64,000 nt of DNA from Nectonema munidae. Lineage: Eukaryota > Nematomorpha > Nectonematoida > Nectonematidae. Location of the stretch: NCBI GenBank assembly GCA_030549495.1, contig JAUIRK010001044.1:168925-232924 (forward strand). Reading direction: 5' to 3'. The position numbers were made by a program, and so were the translations under genes. The notes beneath the pieces were generated by a model. It was not told where the DNA came from. It did not search any database and was given only the letters and a program-made list of their open reading frames with translations. Positions 13,795-27,883 of the stretch are shown here, in pieces. The first letter of the stretch is position 1; the number at the start of each line of letters is the position of its first letter.

Positions 13795-13990
13795 TAGCAC
13801 TTAAACAGATTCAGCAAAAAAGGAGCACTTTAAAACAGGTAAACACCTACAGGGGCCACACAAAACAGGAAGCACAAACAAGGAGCACACAAACAAAGGC
13901 AGGCACAAACAGAAGCACTCAAACAAAAGACAAATATGGAGCACTCAAGCACGGACAGACACAAACAGGCAGCACTAACAAAGGAGGACT
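13795..13990. other. Indel-rich patch, likely consensus error
   Basis: Compared with the same HOR position elsewhere, the sequence lacks scattered single C, G and T bases (for example CAGCAAAAAAGGAGC, ACACAAAACAGGAAGC). Clean units resume near 13990 with a jump in HOR phase. Confidence 0.55.
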
Positions 13991-15797
13991 AAACATAGGC
14001 AGGCACAAACATGGAGCACTAAAACACAGGCAGACACAAATAAGGAGAACCAAACACAGGAAGGCACAAATAGGGAGCACTTAAACACAGGCAGGCACAA
14101 ACAGGGTTGACTTAAACACAGGCAGGCGCAAAAAGGGAGCACTTTAACACAGGCAAACACCAACAGGGGGCATTCAAACACAATCAGGCATAAACAGGAG
14201 GCACTCAAACATGGGGAACTATAACACAGGCAGAAACAAACACGGAGCACTCAAACGCAGGCAGGTTCAAACAAGGGCTCAAACAGAGAAAACCCAACAC
14301 ACGCAGGTACAAACAGTGTGGACTTAAACACAGGCAGGCACAAATATGGAGCACTTAAATAGATTCAGGCTCAAAAAGGGAGTACTTTAACACAGGCAAG
14401 CACCAACAAGGGGCATTCAAACACAGGAAGGCACGGGCAGTCAAAAACAAGAGGGACTCAAACATGGGACACTATAACACAGACAGACACAAATAAGGAG
14501 CACTCAAACACAGGCAGGTTCAAACAGGGTGCACTCAAACACAGGCAGTCACAAACAGGGAGCACTCAAACACAGGCAGGCACAAACAGGGAGGATTTAA
14601 ACACAGGCAGGCACAAACAGGGAAAACTTAAACACATGCAAGCACAAACAGGTAGCACTTAAACAGAATTAGGCAGAAAAAGGGAGCACTTTAAAACAGG
14701 TAAACACCTACAGGGGCCACACAAACACAGGAACGCACAAACAAGGAGGACACAAACAGGCAGGCACAAACAGAAGGCACTCAAACACAGGCAAGAACAA
14801 ATATGGGGCACTCAAGCACGGACAGACACAAACAGGCAGCACTCAAACAACAGGAGGCACTCAAACAGAGGCAGGCACAAACATGGGGCACTATAACACA
14901 GGCAGTCACAAACAAGGAGCACTCAAACACAGGAAGGCTCAAACAGGGAGCACTCAAACACAGGCAGGCACAAACAGGGTTGACTTAAACACAGGCAGGC
15001 GCAAAAAGGGAACACTTTAACACAGGCAAGCACCAACAGGGGGCATTCAAAAACAAGCAGGTATAATCAGGAGGCACTCAAACATGGGGCACTATAACAC
15101 TGGCAGACACAAACAAGGAGCACCCAAACACAGGCAGGCTCAAAAAAGGGAGCAGTCAAACACAGGCAGGCACTAACAGGGAGGACTTAAGCACAGGTTG
15201 GCACAAACAGGGAACACTTAACACATGCAAGCTCAAACAGGGAGCACTTAAACAAATTCAGGCACAAAAAGAGAGCAATTTAACACAGGCAAGCACCAAT
15301 AGAGGGCATTCAAACACAGGAAGGCACAAACAGGAAGCACATACAGGCAAAAACAGGGAGCACTCAAACACAGGCAGGAACAAACGACGAGCACTCAATC
15401 AACAGGAAGCACCCAAACACGGTCAGGCACAAACAAGGAGCACTTAAACACAGATAGGACTTAAACAATAAGCAGGCAGAAACAGGGAGCACAACACAGA
15501 CAGGCACTCAAATAGGGAGAACCCAACATACGCAAGCACAAACAAGGTGGAATTAAACACAGGCAGGCACAAACAGCGAGTACTTATAAACAGGCAGGCG
15601 CAAACAGGTAACTCAAACGCAGGCAGTTACAAACAGAGAGCACTCAAACACAGGCATTAACAAACAACGAGCACTAAATCAACAGGGAGCATCCAAACAC
15701 AGTCAGACACAAACAACGAGGACAAGGAGAGAAGGGAGCACTTAAACACAGACAGGCACTCAAAAACAGCGAGAACCGGACACAGGCAACAAACAGT

Positions 15798-17781
15798 GTG
15801 GACTTAACCACATGCAAGCACTTAAACAGATTTAGGCACAAAAAGGGAACACTTAAACACAGGCAAGTACTAACAAAGGGCACTCAAACAAACATAGGCA
15901 AAATAGGGAGCACTCAAACACAGGCAAGAACAAACAACGAGCACTCTATCAACAGGGAGCACCCAAACACTGGCAGGCACAAACAAGAGGCACTTAAACA
16001 CAGGTAGGACTTAAACAATAAGCAAACAGAAACAGGGAGCACTTAAACACAGGCAGACACTCAAATAGGGAGAACCCAACACACACAGGCACAAATAGGG
16101 TTGACTTAAACACAGGCAGGCACAAACGGAAGCACTTAAACAGAAACAGGCACAAAAAGGGAGCACTTTAACACAGGCAAACACCAACAGGGGGCATTCA
16201 AACACAATCAGGCATAAACAGGAGGCACTCAAACATGGGGAACTATAACACAGGCAGAAACAAACACGGAGCACTCAAACGCAGGCAGGTTCAAACAAGG
16301 GCTCAAACAGAGAAAACCCAACACACGCAGGTACAAACAGTGTGGACTTAAACACAGGCAGGCACAAATATGGAGCACTTAAATAGATTCAGGCTCAAAA
16401 AGGGAGTACTTTAACACAGGCAAGCACCAACAAGGGGCATTCAAACACAGGAAGGCACGGGCAGTCAAAAACAAGAGGGACTCAAACATGGGACACTATA
16501 ACACAGGCAGACACAAATAAGGAACACTCAAACACAGGCAGATTCAAACAGGGAGCACTCAAACACAGGCACAAACAGGGAGCACTCAAACACAGGCAGG
16601 CACAAACAGGGAGGATTTAAACACAGGCAGGCACAAACAGGGAAAACTTAAACACATGAAGCACAAACAGGTAGCACTTAAACAGATTCAGGAGAAAAAG
16701 GGAGCACTTTAAAACAGGAAACACCTACAGGGGCACACAAAACAGGAAGCACAAACAAGGAGGACACAAACAAAGGAGGCACAAACAGAAGGACTCAAAA
16801 CAGGCAAGCACAAATATTGGGCAAAAGGAAAAGAAAAAAGGGAAACACAGGCAGGCACAAACATGGGGCACTATAACACAGGCAGTCACAAACAAGGAGC
16901 ACTCAAACACAGGAAGGCTCAAACAGGGAGCACTCAAACACAGGCAGGCACAAACAGGGTTGACTCAAACGCAGGCAGGCGCAAAAAGGGAACACTTTAA
17001 CACAGGCAAGCACCAACAGGGGGCATTCAAAAACAAGCAGGCATAAACAGGAGGCACTCAAACATGGGGCACCATAACACAGGCAGACACAAACAAGGAG
17101 CACCCAAACACAGGCAGGCTCAAAAAGGGAGCAGTCAAACACAGGCAGGCACTAACAGGGAGGACTTAAGCATAGGTTGGCACAAACAGGGAACACTTAA
17201 CACATGCAAGCTCAAACAGGGAGCACTTAAACAAATTCAGGCACAAAAAGAGAGCAATTTAACACAGGCAAGCACCAATAGAGGGCACTCAAACACAGGA
17301 AGGCACAAACAGGAAGCACATACAGGCAAAAACAGGGAGCACTCAAACACAGGCAGGAACAAACGACGAGCACTCAATCAACAGGAAGCAACCAAACACG
17401 GTCAGGCACAAACAAGGAGCACTTAAACACAGATAGGACTTAAACAATAAGCAGGCAGAAACAGGGAGCACAACACAGACAGGCACTCAAATAGGGAGAA
17501 CCCAACATACGCAAGCACAAACAAGGTGGAATTAAACACAGGCAGGCACAAACAGCGAGTACTTAGAAACAGGCAGACGCAAACAGGTAACACTCAAACG
17601 CAGGCAGTTACAAACAGAGAGCACTCAAACACAGGCATTAACAAACAACGAGCACTAAATCAACCGGGAGCATCCAAACACAGTCAGACACAAACAACGA
17701 GGACAAGGAGAGAAGGGAGCACTTAAACACAGGCAGGCACTCAAACACAGCGAGCACCCGACACAGGCAGGCACAAACAGT
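15798..17781. repeat. HOR unit, 1984 bp
   Basis: Landmark-to-landmark HOR containing the indel-rich patch at 16655-16850. From 16959 onward it begins the stretch shared with block A at the 12,358 bp offset. Confidence 0.75.
16655..16850. other. Indel-rich patch, likely consensus error
   Basis: Single C and T losses accumulate (ACACATGAAGCAC for ACACATGCAAGCAC, GGGGCACACAAAACAGG for the usual GGGGCCACACAAACACAGG). A stretch of HOR is then replaced by GGCAAAAGGAAAAGAAAAAA before normal units resume near 16848. Confidence 0.55.
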
Positions 17782-19803
17782 GTGGACTTAACCACATGCA
17801 AGCACTTAAACAGATTTAGGCACAAAAAGGGAACACTTAAACACAGGCAAGTACTAACAAAGGGCACTCAAACAAACATAGGCAAAATAGGGAGCACTCA
17901 AACACAGGCAAGAACAAACAACGAGCACTCTATCAACAGGGAGCACCCAAACACTGGCAGGCACAAACAAGGAGCACTTAAACACAGGTAGGACTTAAAC
18001 AATAGTCAAGCAGAAACAAGGAGCACTTAAACACAGGCAGGCACTCAAACAGGGGAACCCAACACACGCAGGCACAAATATGGTTGACTTAAACACATTA
18101 AGGAACAAACAGGGAGCACTTAAACAGAGACAGGCACAAAAAGGGAGCACTTTAACACAGGCAAACACCAACAGGGGGCATTCAAACACAATCAGGCATA
18201 AACAGGAGGCACTCAAACATGGCGAACTATAACACAGGCAGAAACAAACACGGAGCGCTCAAACGCAGGCAGGTTCAAACAAGGGCTCAAACAAAGAAAA
18301 CCCAACACACGCAGGTACAAACAGGGTGGACTTAAACACAGGCAGGCACAAACAGGGAGAACTTAAACAGATTCAGGCTCAAAAAGGGAGTACTTTAACA
18401 CAGGCAAGCACCAACAAGGGGCATTCAAACACAGGAAGGCACGAGCAGGCAAAAACAAGAGGGACTCAAACATGGGACACTATAACACAGGCAGACACAA
18501 ATAAGGAGCACTCAAACACAGGCAGGTTCAAACAGGGAGCACTCAAACACAGGCAGTCACAATCAGGGAGCACTCAAACACAGGCAGGCACAAACAGGGA
18601 GGATTTAAACACAGGCAGGCACAAACAGGGAAAACTTAAACACATGCAAGCACAAACAGGTAGCACTTAAACAGATTCAGGCAGAAAAAGGGAGCACTTT
18701 AAAACAGGCAAACACCTACAGGGGCCACACAAACACAGGAACGCACAAAAGAGGAGGACACAAACACAGGCAGGCACAAACAGAAGGCACTCAAACACAG
18801 GCAAGCACAAATATTGGGCACTCAAGCACGGACAGACACAAACAGGCAGCACTCAAACAACAGGAGGCACTCAAACAGAGGCAGGCACAAACATGGGGCA
18901 CTATAACACAGGCAGTCACAAACAAGGAGTACTCAAACACAGGAAGGCTCAAACAGGGAGCACTCAAACACAGGCAGGCACAAACAGGGTTGACTTAAAC
19001 ACAGGCAGGCGCAAAAAGGGAACACTTTAACACAGGCAAGCACCAACAGGGGGGCATTCAAAAACAAGCAGGCATAAGCAGGAGGCACTCAAACATGGGG
19101 CACTGTAACACTGGCAGACACAAACAAGGAGCACCCAAACACAGGCAGGCTCAAAAAGGGAGCAGTCAAACACAGGCAGGCACTAACAGGGAGGACTTAA
19201 GCACAGGTTGGCACAAACAGGGAACACTTAACACATGCAAGCTCAAACAGGGAGCACTTAAACAAATTCAGGCACAAAAAGAGAGCACTTTAACACAGGC
19301 AAGCACCAATAGAGGGCACTCAAACACAGGAAGGCACAAACAGGAAGCACATACAGGCAAAAACAGGGAGCACTCAAACACAGGCAGGAACAAACGACGA
19401 GCACTCAATCAACAGGAAGCACCCAAACACGGTCAGGCACAAACAAGGAGCACTTAAACACAGATAGGACTTAAACAATAAGCAGGCAGAAACAGGGAGC
19501 ACAACACAGGCAGGCACTCAAATAGGGAGAACCCAACATACGCAAGCACAAACAAGGTGGAATTAAACACAAACAGCGAGTACTTAGATACAGGCAGGCG
19601 CAAACAGGTAACACTCAAACGCAGGCAGTTACAAACAGAGAGCACTCAAACACAGGCATTAACAAACAACGAGCACTAAATCAACAGGGAGCATCCAAAC
19701 ACAGTTAGACACAAACAACGAGGGCAAGGAGAAACAGGGAGCACCTAAACACAGGCAGGCACTCAAACACAGCGAGCACCGGACACAGGCAGGCACAAAC
19801 AAA
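17782..19803. repeat. 2.03-kb HOR copy 1 of 6
   Basis: 2022 bp, landmark to landmark. Its first part is the sister of 5424-6740. It opens the homogenised core of the array. Confidence 0.85.
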
Positions 19804-21833
19804 GTGGACTTAACCACATGCAAGCACTTAAACAGATTTAAGCACAAAAAGGGAACACTTAAACACAGGCAAGTACTAACAGAGGGCACTCAAACAAACA
19901 TAGGCAAAATAGGGAGCACTCAAACACAGGCAGGAACAAACAACGAGCACTCTATCAACAGGGAGCACCCAAACACTGACAGGCACAAACAAGGAGCACT
20001 TAAACACAGGTAGGACTTAAACAATAGTCAAGCAGAAACAAGGAGCACTTAAACACAGGCAGGCACTCAAACAGGGGAACCCAACACACGCAGGCACAAA
20101 TAGGGTTGACTTAAACACATTCAGGCACAAACAGGGAGCACTTAAACAGAGACAGGCACAAAAAGGGAGCACTTTAACACAGGCAAGCACCAACAGGGGG
20201 CATTCAAAAACAAGCAGGCATAAGCAGGAGGCACTCAAACATGGCGAACTATAACACAGGCAGACACAAACACGGAGCGCTCAAACGCAGGCAGGTTCAA
20301 ACAAGGGCTCAAACAGAGAAAACACAACACACGCAGGTACAAACAGGGTGGACTTAAACACAGGCAGGCACAAACAGGGAGAACTTAAACAGATTCAGGC
20401 TCAAAAAGGGAGTACTTTAACACAGGCAAGCACCAACAAGGGGCATTCAAACACAGGAAGGCACGAGCAGGCAAAAACAAGAGGGACTCAAACATGGGAC
20501 ACTATAACACAGGCAGACACAAATAAGGAGCACTCAAACACAGGCAGGTTCAAACAGGGAGCACTCAAACACAGGCAGTCACAATCAGGGAGCACTCAAA
20601 CACAGGCAGGCACAAACAGGGAGGATTTAAACACAGGCAGGCACAAACAGGGAAAACTTAAACACATGCAAGCACAAACAGGTAGCACTTAAACAGATTC
20701 AGGCAGAAAAAGGGAGCACTTTAAAACAGGCAAACACCTACAGGGGCCACACAAACACAGGAACGCACAAACAAGGAGGACACAAACAAAGGCAGGCACA
20801 AACAGAAGGCACTCAAATACAGGCAAGCACAAATATTGGGCACTCAAGCACGGACAGACACAACAGGCAGCACTCAAACAACAGGAGGCACTCAAACAGA
20901 GGCAGGCACAAACATGGGGCACTATAACACAGGCAGTCACAAACAAGGAGTACTCAAACACAGGAAGGCTCAAACAGGGAGCACTCAAACACAGGCAGGC
21001 ACAAACAGGGTTGACTTAAACACAGGCAGGCGCAAAAAGGGAACACTTTAACACAGGCAAGCACCAACAGGGGGGCATTCAAAAACAAGCAGGCATAAGC
21101 AGGAGGCACTCAAACATGGGGCACTGTAACACTGGCAGACACAAACAAGGAGCACCCAAACACAGGCAGGCTCAAAAAGGGAGCAGTCAAACACAGGCAG
21201 GCACTAACAGGGAGGACTTAAGCACAGGTTGGCACAAACAGGGAACACTTAACACATGCAAGCTCAAACAGGGAGCACTTAAACAAATTCAGGCACAAAA
21301 AGAGAGCACTTTAACACAGGCAAGCACCAATAGAGGGCACTCAAACACAGGAAGGCACAAACAGGAAGCACATACAGGCAAAAACAGGGAGCACTCAAAC
21401 ACAGGCAGGAACAAACGACGAGCACTCAATCAACAGGAAGCACCCAAACACGGTCAGGCACAAACAAGGAGCACTTAAACACAGATAGGACTTAAACAAT
21501 AAGCAGGCAGAAACAGGGAGCACAACACAGGCAGGCACTCAAATAGGGAGAACCCAACATACGCAAGCACAAACAAGGTGGAATTAAACACAGGCAGGCA
21601 CAAACAGCGAGTACTTAGAAACAGGCAGGCGCAAACAGGTAACACTCAAACGCAGGCAGTTACAAACAGAGAGCACTCAAACACAGGCATTAACAAACAA
21701 CGAGCACTAAATCAACAGGGAGCATCCAAACACAGTCAGACACAAACAACGAGGACAAGGAGAGAAGGGAGCACTTAAACACAGGCAGGCACTCAAAAAC
21801 AGCGAGCACCCGACACAGGCAGGCACAAACAGT
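19804..21833. repeat. 2.03-kb HOR copy 2 of 6
   Basis: 2030 bp. Its 120-codon open stretch at 21116 is identical in translation to the one at 19095 of the previous HOR, showing very recent homogenisation. Confidence 0.88.
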
Positions 21834-23826
21834 GTGGACTTAACCACATGCAAGCACTTAAACAGATTTAGGCACAAAAAGGGAACACTTAAACACAGGC
21901 AAGTACTAACAGAGGGCACTCAAACAAACATAGGCAAAATAGGGAGCACTCAAACACAGGCAAGAACAAACAACGAGCACTCTATCAACAGGGAGCACCC
22001 AAACACTGGCAGGCACAAACAAGGAGCACTTAAACACAGGTAGGACTTAAACAATAGTCAAGCAGAAACAAGGAGCACTTAAACACAGGCAGGCACTTAA
22101 ACAGGGGAACCCAACACACGCAGGCACAAATATGGTTGACTTAAACACATTAAGGAACAAACAGGGAGCACTTAAACAGAGACAGGCACAAAAAGGGAGC
22201 ACTTTAACACAGGCAAACACCAACAGGGGGCATTCAAACACAATCAGGCATAAACAGGAGGCACTCAAACATGGCGAACTATAACACAGGCAGAAACAAA
22301 CACGGAGCGCTCAAACGCAGGCAGGTTCAAACAAGGGCTCAAACAGAGAAAACCCAACACACGCAGGTACAAACAGGGTGGACTTAAACACAGGCAGGCA
22401 CAAACAGGGAGCACTTAAACAGATTCAGGCTCAAAAAGGGAGTACTTTAACACAGGCAAGCACCAACAAGGGGCATTCAAACACAGGAAGGCACGAGCAG
22501 GCAAAAACAAGAGGGACTCAAACATGGGACACTATAACACAGGCAGACACAAATAAGGAGCACTCAAACACAGGCAAGTTCAAACAGGGAGCACTCAAAC
22601 ACAGGCAGTCACAATCAGGGAGCACTCAAACACAGGCAGGCAAAAACAGGGAGGATTTAAACACAGGCAAGCACAAACAGGGAAAACTTAAACACATGCA
22701 AGCACAAACAGGTAGCATTTAAACAGATTCAGGCAGAAAAAGGGAGCACTTTAAAACAGGTAAACACCTACAGGGGCCACACAAACACAGGAACGCACAA
22801 ACAAGGAGGACACAAACAAAGGCAGGCACAAACAGAAGGCACTCAAATACAGGCAAGCACAAATATTGGGCACTCAAGCACGGACAGACACAAATAGGCA
22901 GCACTCAAACAACAGGAGGCACTCAAACAGAGGCAGGCACAAACATGGGGCACTATAACACAGGCAGTCACAAACAAGGAGCACTCAAACACAGGGCTCA
23001 AACAGGGAGCACTTAAACACAGGCAGGCACAAACAGGGTTGACTTAAACACAGGCAGGCGCAAAAAGGGAACACTTTAACACAGGCAAGCACCAACAGGG
23101 GGCATTCAAAAACAAGCAGGCATAAACAGGAGGCACTCAAACATGGGGCACTATAACACTGGCAGACACAAACAAGGAGCACCCAAACACAGGCAGGCTC
23201 AAAAAGGGAGCAGTCAAACACAGGCAGGCACTAACAGGGACTTAACACATGCAAGCTCAAACAGGGAGCACTTAAACAAATTCAGGCACAAAAAGAGAGC
23301 ACTTTAACACAGGCAAGCACCAATAGAGGGCACTCAAACACAGGAAGGCACAAACAGGAAGCACATACAGGCAAAAACAGGGAGCACTCAAACACAGGCA
23401 GGAACAAACGACGAGCACTCAATCAACAGGAAGCACCCAAACACGGTCAGGCACAAACAAGGAGCACTTAAACACAGATAGGACTTAAACAATAAGCAGG
23501 CAGAAACAGGGAGCACAACACAGGCAGGCACTCAAATAGGGAGAACCCAACATACGCAAGCACAAACAAGGTGGAATTAAACACAGGCAGGCACAAACAG
23601 CGAGTACTTAGAAACAGGCAGGCGCAAACAGGTAACACTCAAACGCAGGCAGTTACAAACAGAGAGCACTCAAACACAGGCATTAACAAACAACGAGCAC
23701 TAAATCAACAGGGAGCATCCAAACACAGTCAGACACAAACAACGAGGACAAGGAGAGAAGGGAGCACTTAAACACAGGCAGGCACTCAAAAACAGCGAGC
23801 ACCCGACACAGGCAGGCACAAACAGT
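21834..23826. repeat. 2.03-kb HOR copy 3 of 6
   Basis: 1993 bp. It is shorter because of a deletion near 23238, where the GGAGGACTTAAGCACAGG unit is missing, and a small loss near 22996. Confidence 0.88.
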
Positions 23827-25855
23827 GTGGACTTAACCACATGCAAGCACTTAAACAGATTTAGGCACAAAAAGGGAACACTTAAACACAGGCAAGTACT
23901 AACAGAGGGCACTCAAACAAACATAGGCAAAATAGGGAGCACTCAAACACAGGCAAGAACAAACAACGAGCACTCTATCAACAGGGAGCACCCAAACACT
24001 GGCAGGCACAAACAAGGAGCACTTAAACACAGGTAGGACTTAAACAATAGTCAAGCAGAAACAAGGAGCACTTAAACACAGGCAGGCACTCAAACAGGGG
24101 AACCCAACACACGCAGGCACAAATATGGTTGACTTAAACACATTAAGGAACAAACAGGGAGCACTTAAACAGAGACAGGCACAAAAAGGGAGCACTTTAA
24201 CACAGGCAAACACCAACAGGGGGCATTCAAACACAATCAGGCATAAACAGGAGGCACTCAAACATGGCGAACTATAACACAGGCAGAAACAAACACGGAG
24301 CGCTCAAACGCAGGCAGGTTCAAACAAGGGCTCAAACAAAGAAAACCCAACACACGCAGGTACAAACAGGGTGGACTTAAACACAGGCAGGCACAAACAG
24401 GGAGAACTTAAACAGATTCAGGCTCAAAAAGGGAGTACTTTAACACAGGCAAGCACCAACAAGGGGCATTCAAACACAGGAAGGCACGAGCAGGCAAAAA
24501 CAAGAGGGACTCAAACATGGGACACTATAACACAGGCAGACACAAATAAGGAGCACTCAAACACAGGCAGGTTCAAACAGGGAGCACTCAAACACAGGCA
24601 GTCACAATCAGGGAGCACTCAAACACAGGCAGGCACAAACAGGGAGGATTTAAACACAAGCAGGCACAAACAGGGAAAAGTTAAACACATGCAAGCACAA
24701 ACAGGTAGCACATAAACAGATTCAAGCAGAAAAAGGGAGCACTTTAGAACAGGTAAACACCTACAGGGGCCACACAAACACAGGAACGCACAAACAAGGA
24801 GGACACAAACAAAGGCAGGCACAAACAGAAGGCACTCAAATACAGGCAAGCACAAATATTGGGCACTCAAGCACGGACAGACACAACAGGCAGCACTCAA
24901 ACAACAGGAGGCACTCAAACAGAGGCAGGCACAAACATGGGGCACTATAACACAGGCAGTCACAAACAAGGAGTACTCAAACACAGGAAGGCTCAAACAG
25001 GGAGCACTCAAACACAGGCAGGCACAAACAGGGTTGACTTAAACACAGGCAGGCGCAAAAAGGGAACACTTTAACACAGGCAAGCACCAACAGGGGGCAT
25101 TCAAAAACAAGCAGGCATAAGCAGGAGGCACTCAAACATGGGGCACTGTAACACTGGCAGACACAAACAAGGAGCACCCAAACACAGGCAGGCTCAAAAA
25201 GGGAGCAGTCAAACACAGGCAGGCACTAACAGGGAGGACTTAAGCACAGGTTGGCACAAACAGGGAACACTTAACACATGCAAGCTCAAACAGGGAGCAC
25301 TTAAACAAATTCAGGCACAAAAAGAGAGCACTTTAACACAGGCAAGCACCAATAGAGGGCACTCAAACACAGGAAGGCACAAACAGGAAGCACATACAGG
25401 CAAAAACAGGGAGCACTCAAACACAGGCAGGAACAAACGACGAGCACTCAATCAACAGGAAGCACCCAAACATGGTCAGGCACAAACAAGGAACACTTAA
25501 ACACAGATAGGACTTAAACAATAAGCAGGCAGAAACAGGGAGCAAAACACAGGCAGGCACTCAAATAGGGAGAACCCAACATACGCAAGCACAAACAAGG
25601 TGGAATTAAACACAGGCAGGCACAAACAACGAGTACTTAGAAACAGGCAGGCGCAAACAGGTAACACTCAAACGCAGGCAGTTACAAACAGAGAGCACTC
25701 AAACACAGGCATTAACAAACAACGAGCACTAAATCAACAGGGAGCATCCAAACACAGTCAGACACAAACAACGAGGACAAGGAGAGAAGGGAGCACTTAA
25801 ACACAGGCAGGCACTCAAAAACAGCGAACACCCGACACAGGCAGGCACAAACAGT
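23827..25855. repeat. 2.03-kb HOR copy 4 of 6
   Basis: 2029 bp. The first ~210 bp translate identically to those of the HORs at 21834 and 25856. Confidence 0.88.
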
Positions 25856-27883
25856 GTGGACTTAACCACATGCAAGCACTTAAACAGATTTAGGCACAAA
25901 AAGGGAACACTTAAACACAGGCAAGTACTAACAGAGGGCACTCAAACAAACATAGGGAAAATAGGAAGCACTCAAACACAGGCAAGAACAAACAACGAGC
26001 ACTCTATCAACAGGGAGCACCCAAACACTGGCAGGCACAAACAAGGAGCACTTAAACACAGGTAGGACTTAAACAATAGTCAAGCAGAAACAAGGAGCAC
26101 TTAAACACAGGCAGGCACTCAAACAGGGGAACCCAACACACGCAGGCACAAATATGGTTGACTTAAACACATTAAGGAACAAACAGGGAGCACTTAAACA
26201 GAGACAGGCACAAAAAGGGAGCACTTTAACACAGGCAAACACCAACAGGGGGCATTCAAACACAATCAGGCATAAACAGGAGGCACTCAAACATGGCGAA
26301 CTATAACACAGGCAGAAACAAACACGGAGCGCTCAAACGCAGGCAGGTTCAAACAAGGGCTCAAACAAAGAAAACCCAACACACGCAGGTACAAACAGGG
26401 TGGACTTAAACACAGGCAGGCACAAACAGGGAGAACTTAAACAGATTCAGGCTCAAAAAGGGAGTACTTTAACACAGGCAAGCACCAACAAGGGGCATTC
26501 AAACACAGGAAGGCACGAGCAGGCAAAAACAAGAGGGACTCAAACATGGGACACTATAACACAGGCAGACACAAATAAGGAGCACTCAAACACAGGCAGG
26601 TTCAAACAGGGGAGCACTCAAACACAGGCAGTCACAATCAGGGAGCACTCAAACACAGGCAGGCACAAACAGGGAGGATTTAAACACAGGCAGGCACAAA
26701 CAGGGAAAACTTAAACACATGCAAGCACAAACAGGTAGCACTTAAACAGATTCAGGCAGAAAAAGGGAGCACTTTAAAACAGGTAAACACCTAAAGGGGC
26801 CACACAAACACAGGAACGCACAAACAAGGAGGACACAAACACAGGCAGGCACAAACAGAAGGCACTCAAACACAGGCAAGCACAAATATTGGGCACTCAA
26901 GCACGGACAGACACAAACAGGCAGCACTCAAACAACAGGAGGCACTCAAACAGAGGCAGGCACAAACATGGGGCACTATAACACAGGCAGTCACAAACAA
27001 GGAGCACTCAAACACAGGAAGGCTCAAACAGGGAGCACTCAAACACAGGCAGGCACAAACAGGGTTGACTTAAACACAGGCAGGCGCAAAAAGGGAACAC
27101 TTTAACACAGGCAAGCACCAACAGGGGGCATTCAAAAACAAGCAGGCATAAGCAGGAGGCACTCAAACATGGGGCACTATAACACTGGCAGACACAAACA
27201 AGGAGCACCCAAACACAGGCAGGCTCAAAAAGGGAGCAGTCAAACACAGGCAGGCACTAACAGGGAGGACTTAAGCACAGGTTGGCACAAACAGGGAACA
27301 CTTAACACATGCAAGCTCAAACAGGGAGCACTTAAACAAATTCAGGCACAAAAAGAGAGCACTTTAACACAGGCAAGCACCAATAGAGGGCACTCAAACA
27401 AGAAGGACAAACAGGAAGCACATACAGGCAAAAACAGGGAGCACTCAAACACAGGCAGGAACAAACGACGAGCACTCAATCAACAGGAAGCACCCAAACA
27501 CGGTCAGGCACAAACAAGGAGCACTTAAACACAGATAGGACTTAAACAATAAGCAGGCAGAAACAGGGAGCACAACAAAGGCAGGCACTCAAATTGGGAG
27601 AACCCAACATACGCAAGCACACACAAGGTGGAATTAAACACAGGCAGGCACAAAAAGCGAGTACTTAGAAACAGGCAGACGCAAACAGGTAACACTCAAA
27701 CGCAGGCAGTTACAAACAGAGAGCACTCAAACACAGGCATTAACAAACAACGAGCACTAAATCAACAGGGAGCATCCAAACACAGTCAGACACAAACAAC
27801 GAGGACAAGGAGAGAAGGGAGCACTTAAACACAGGCAGGCACTCAAAAACAGCGAGCACCCGACACAGGCAGGCACAAACAGT
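25856..27883. repeat. 2.03-kb HOR copy 5 of 6
   Basis: 2028 bp, with the same order of marker units as its neighbours. Confidence 0.88.

Larger units (their letters stand above)
12653..15797. repeat. Irregular 3.1-kb HOR with probable assembly seams
   Basis: The landmark-to-landmark distance is 3145 bp. The interval contains two indel-rich patches (13000-13260 and 13795-13990). A ~480 bp stretch occurs twice 852 bp apart (13321 and 14165 onward) and again near 16200. All three copies share AAATATGGAGCACTTAAATAG and the GGCACGGGCAGTC variant. Confidence 0.6.
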
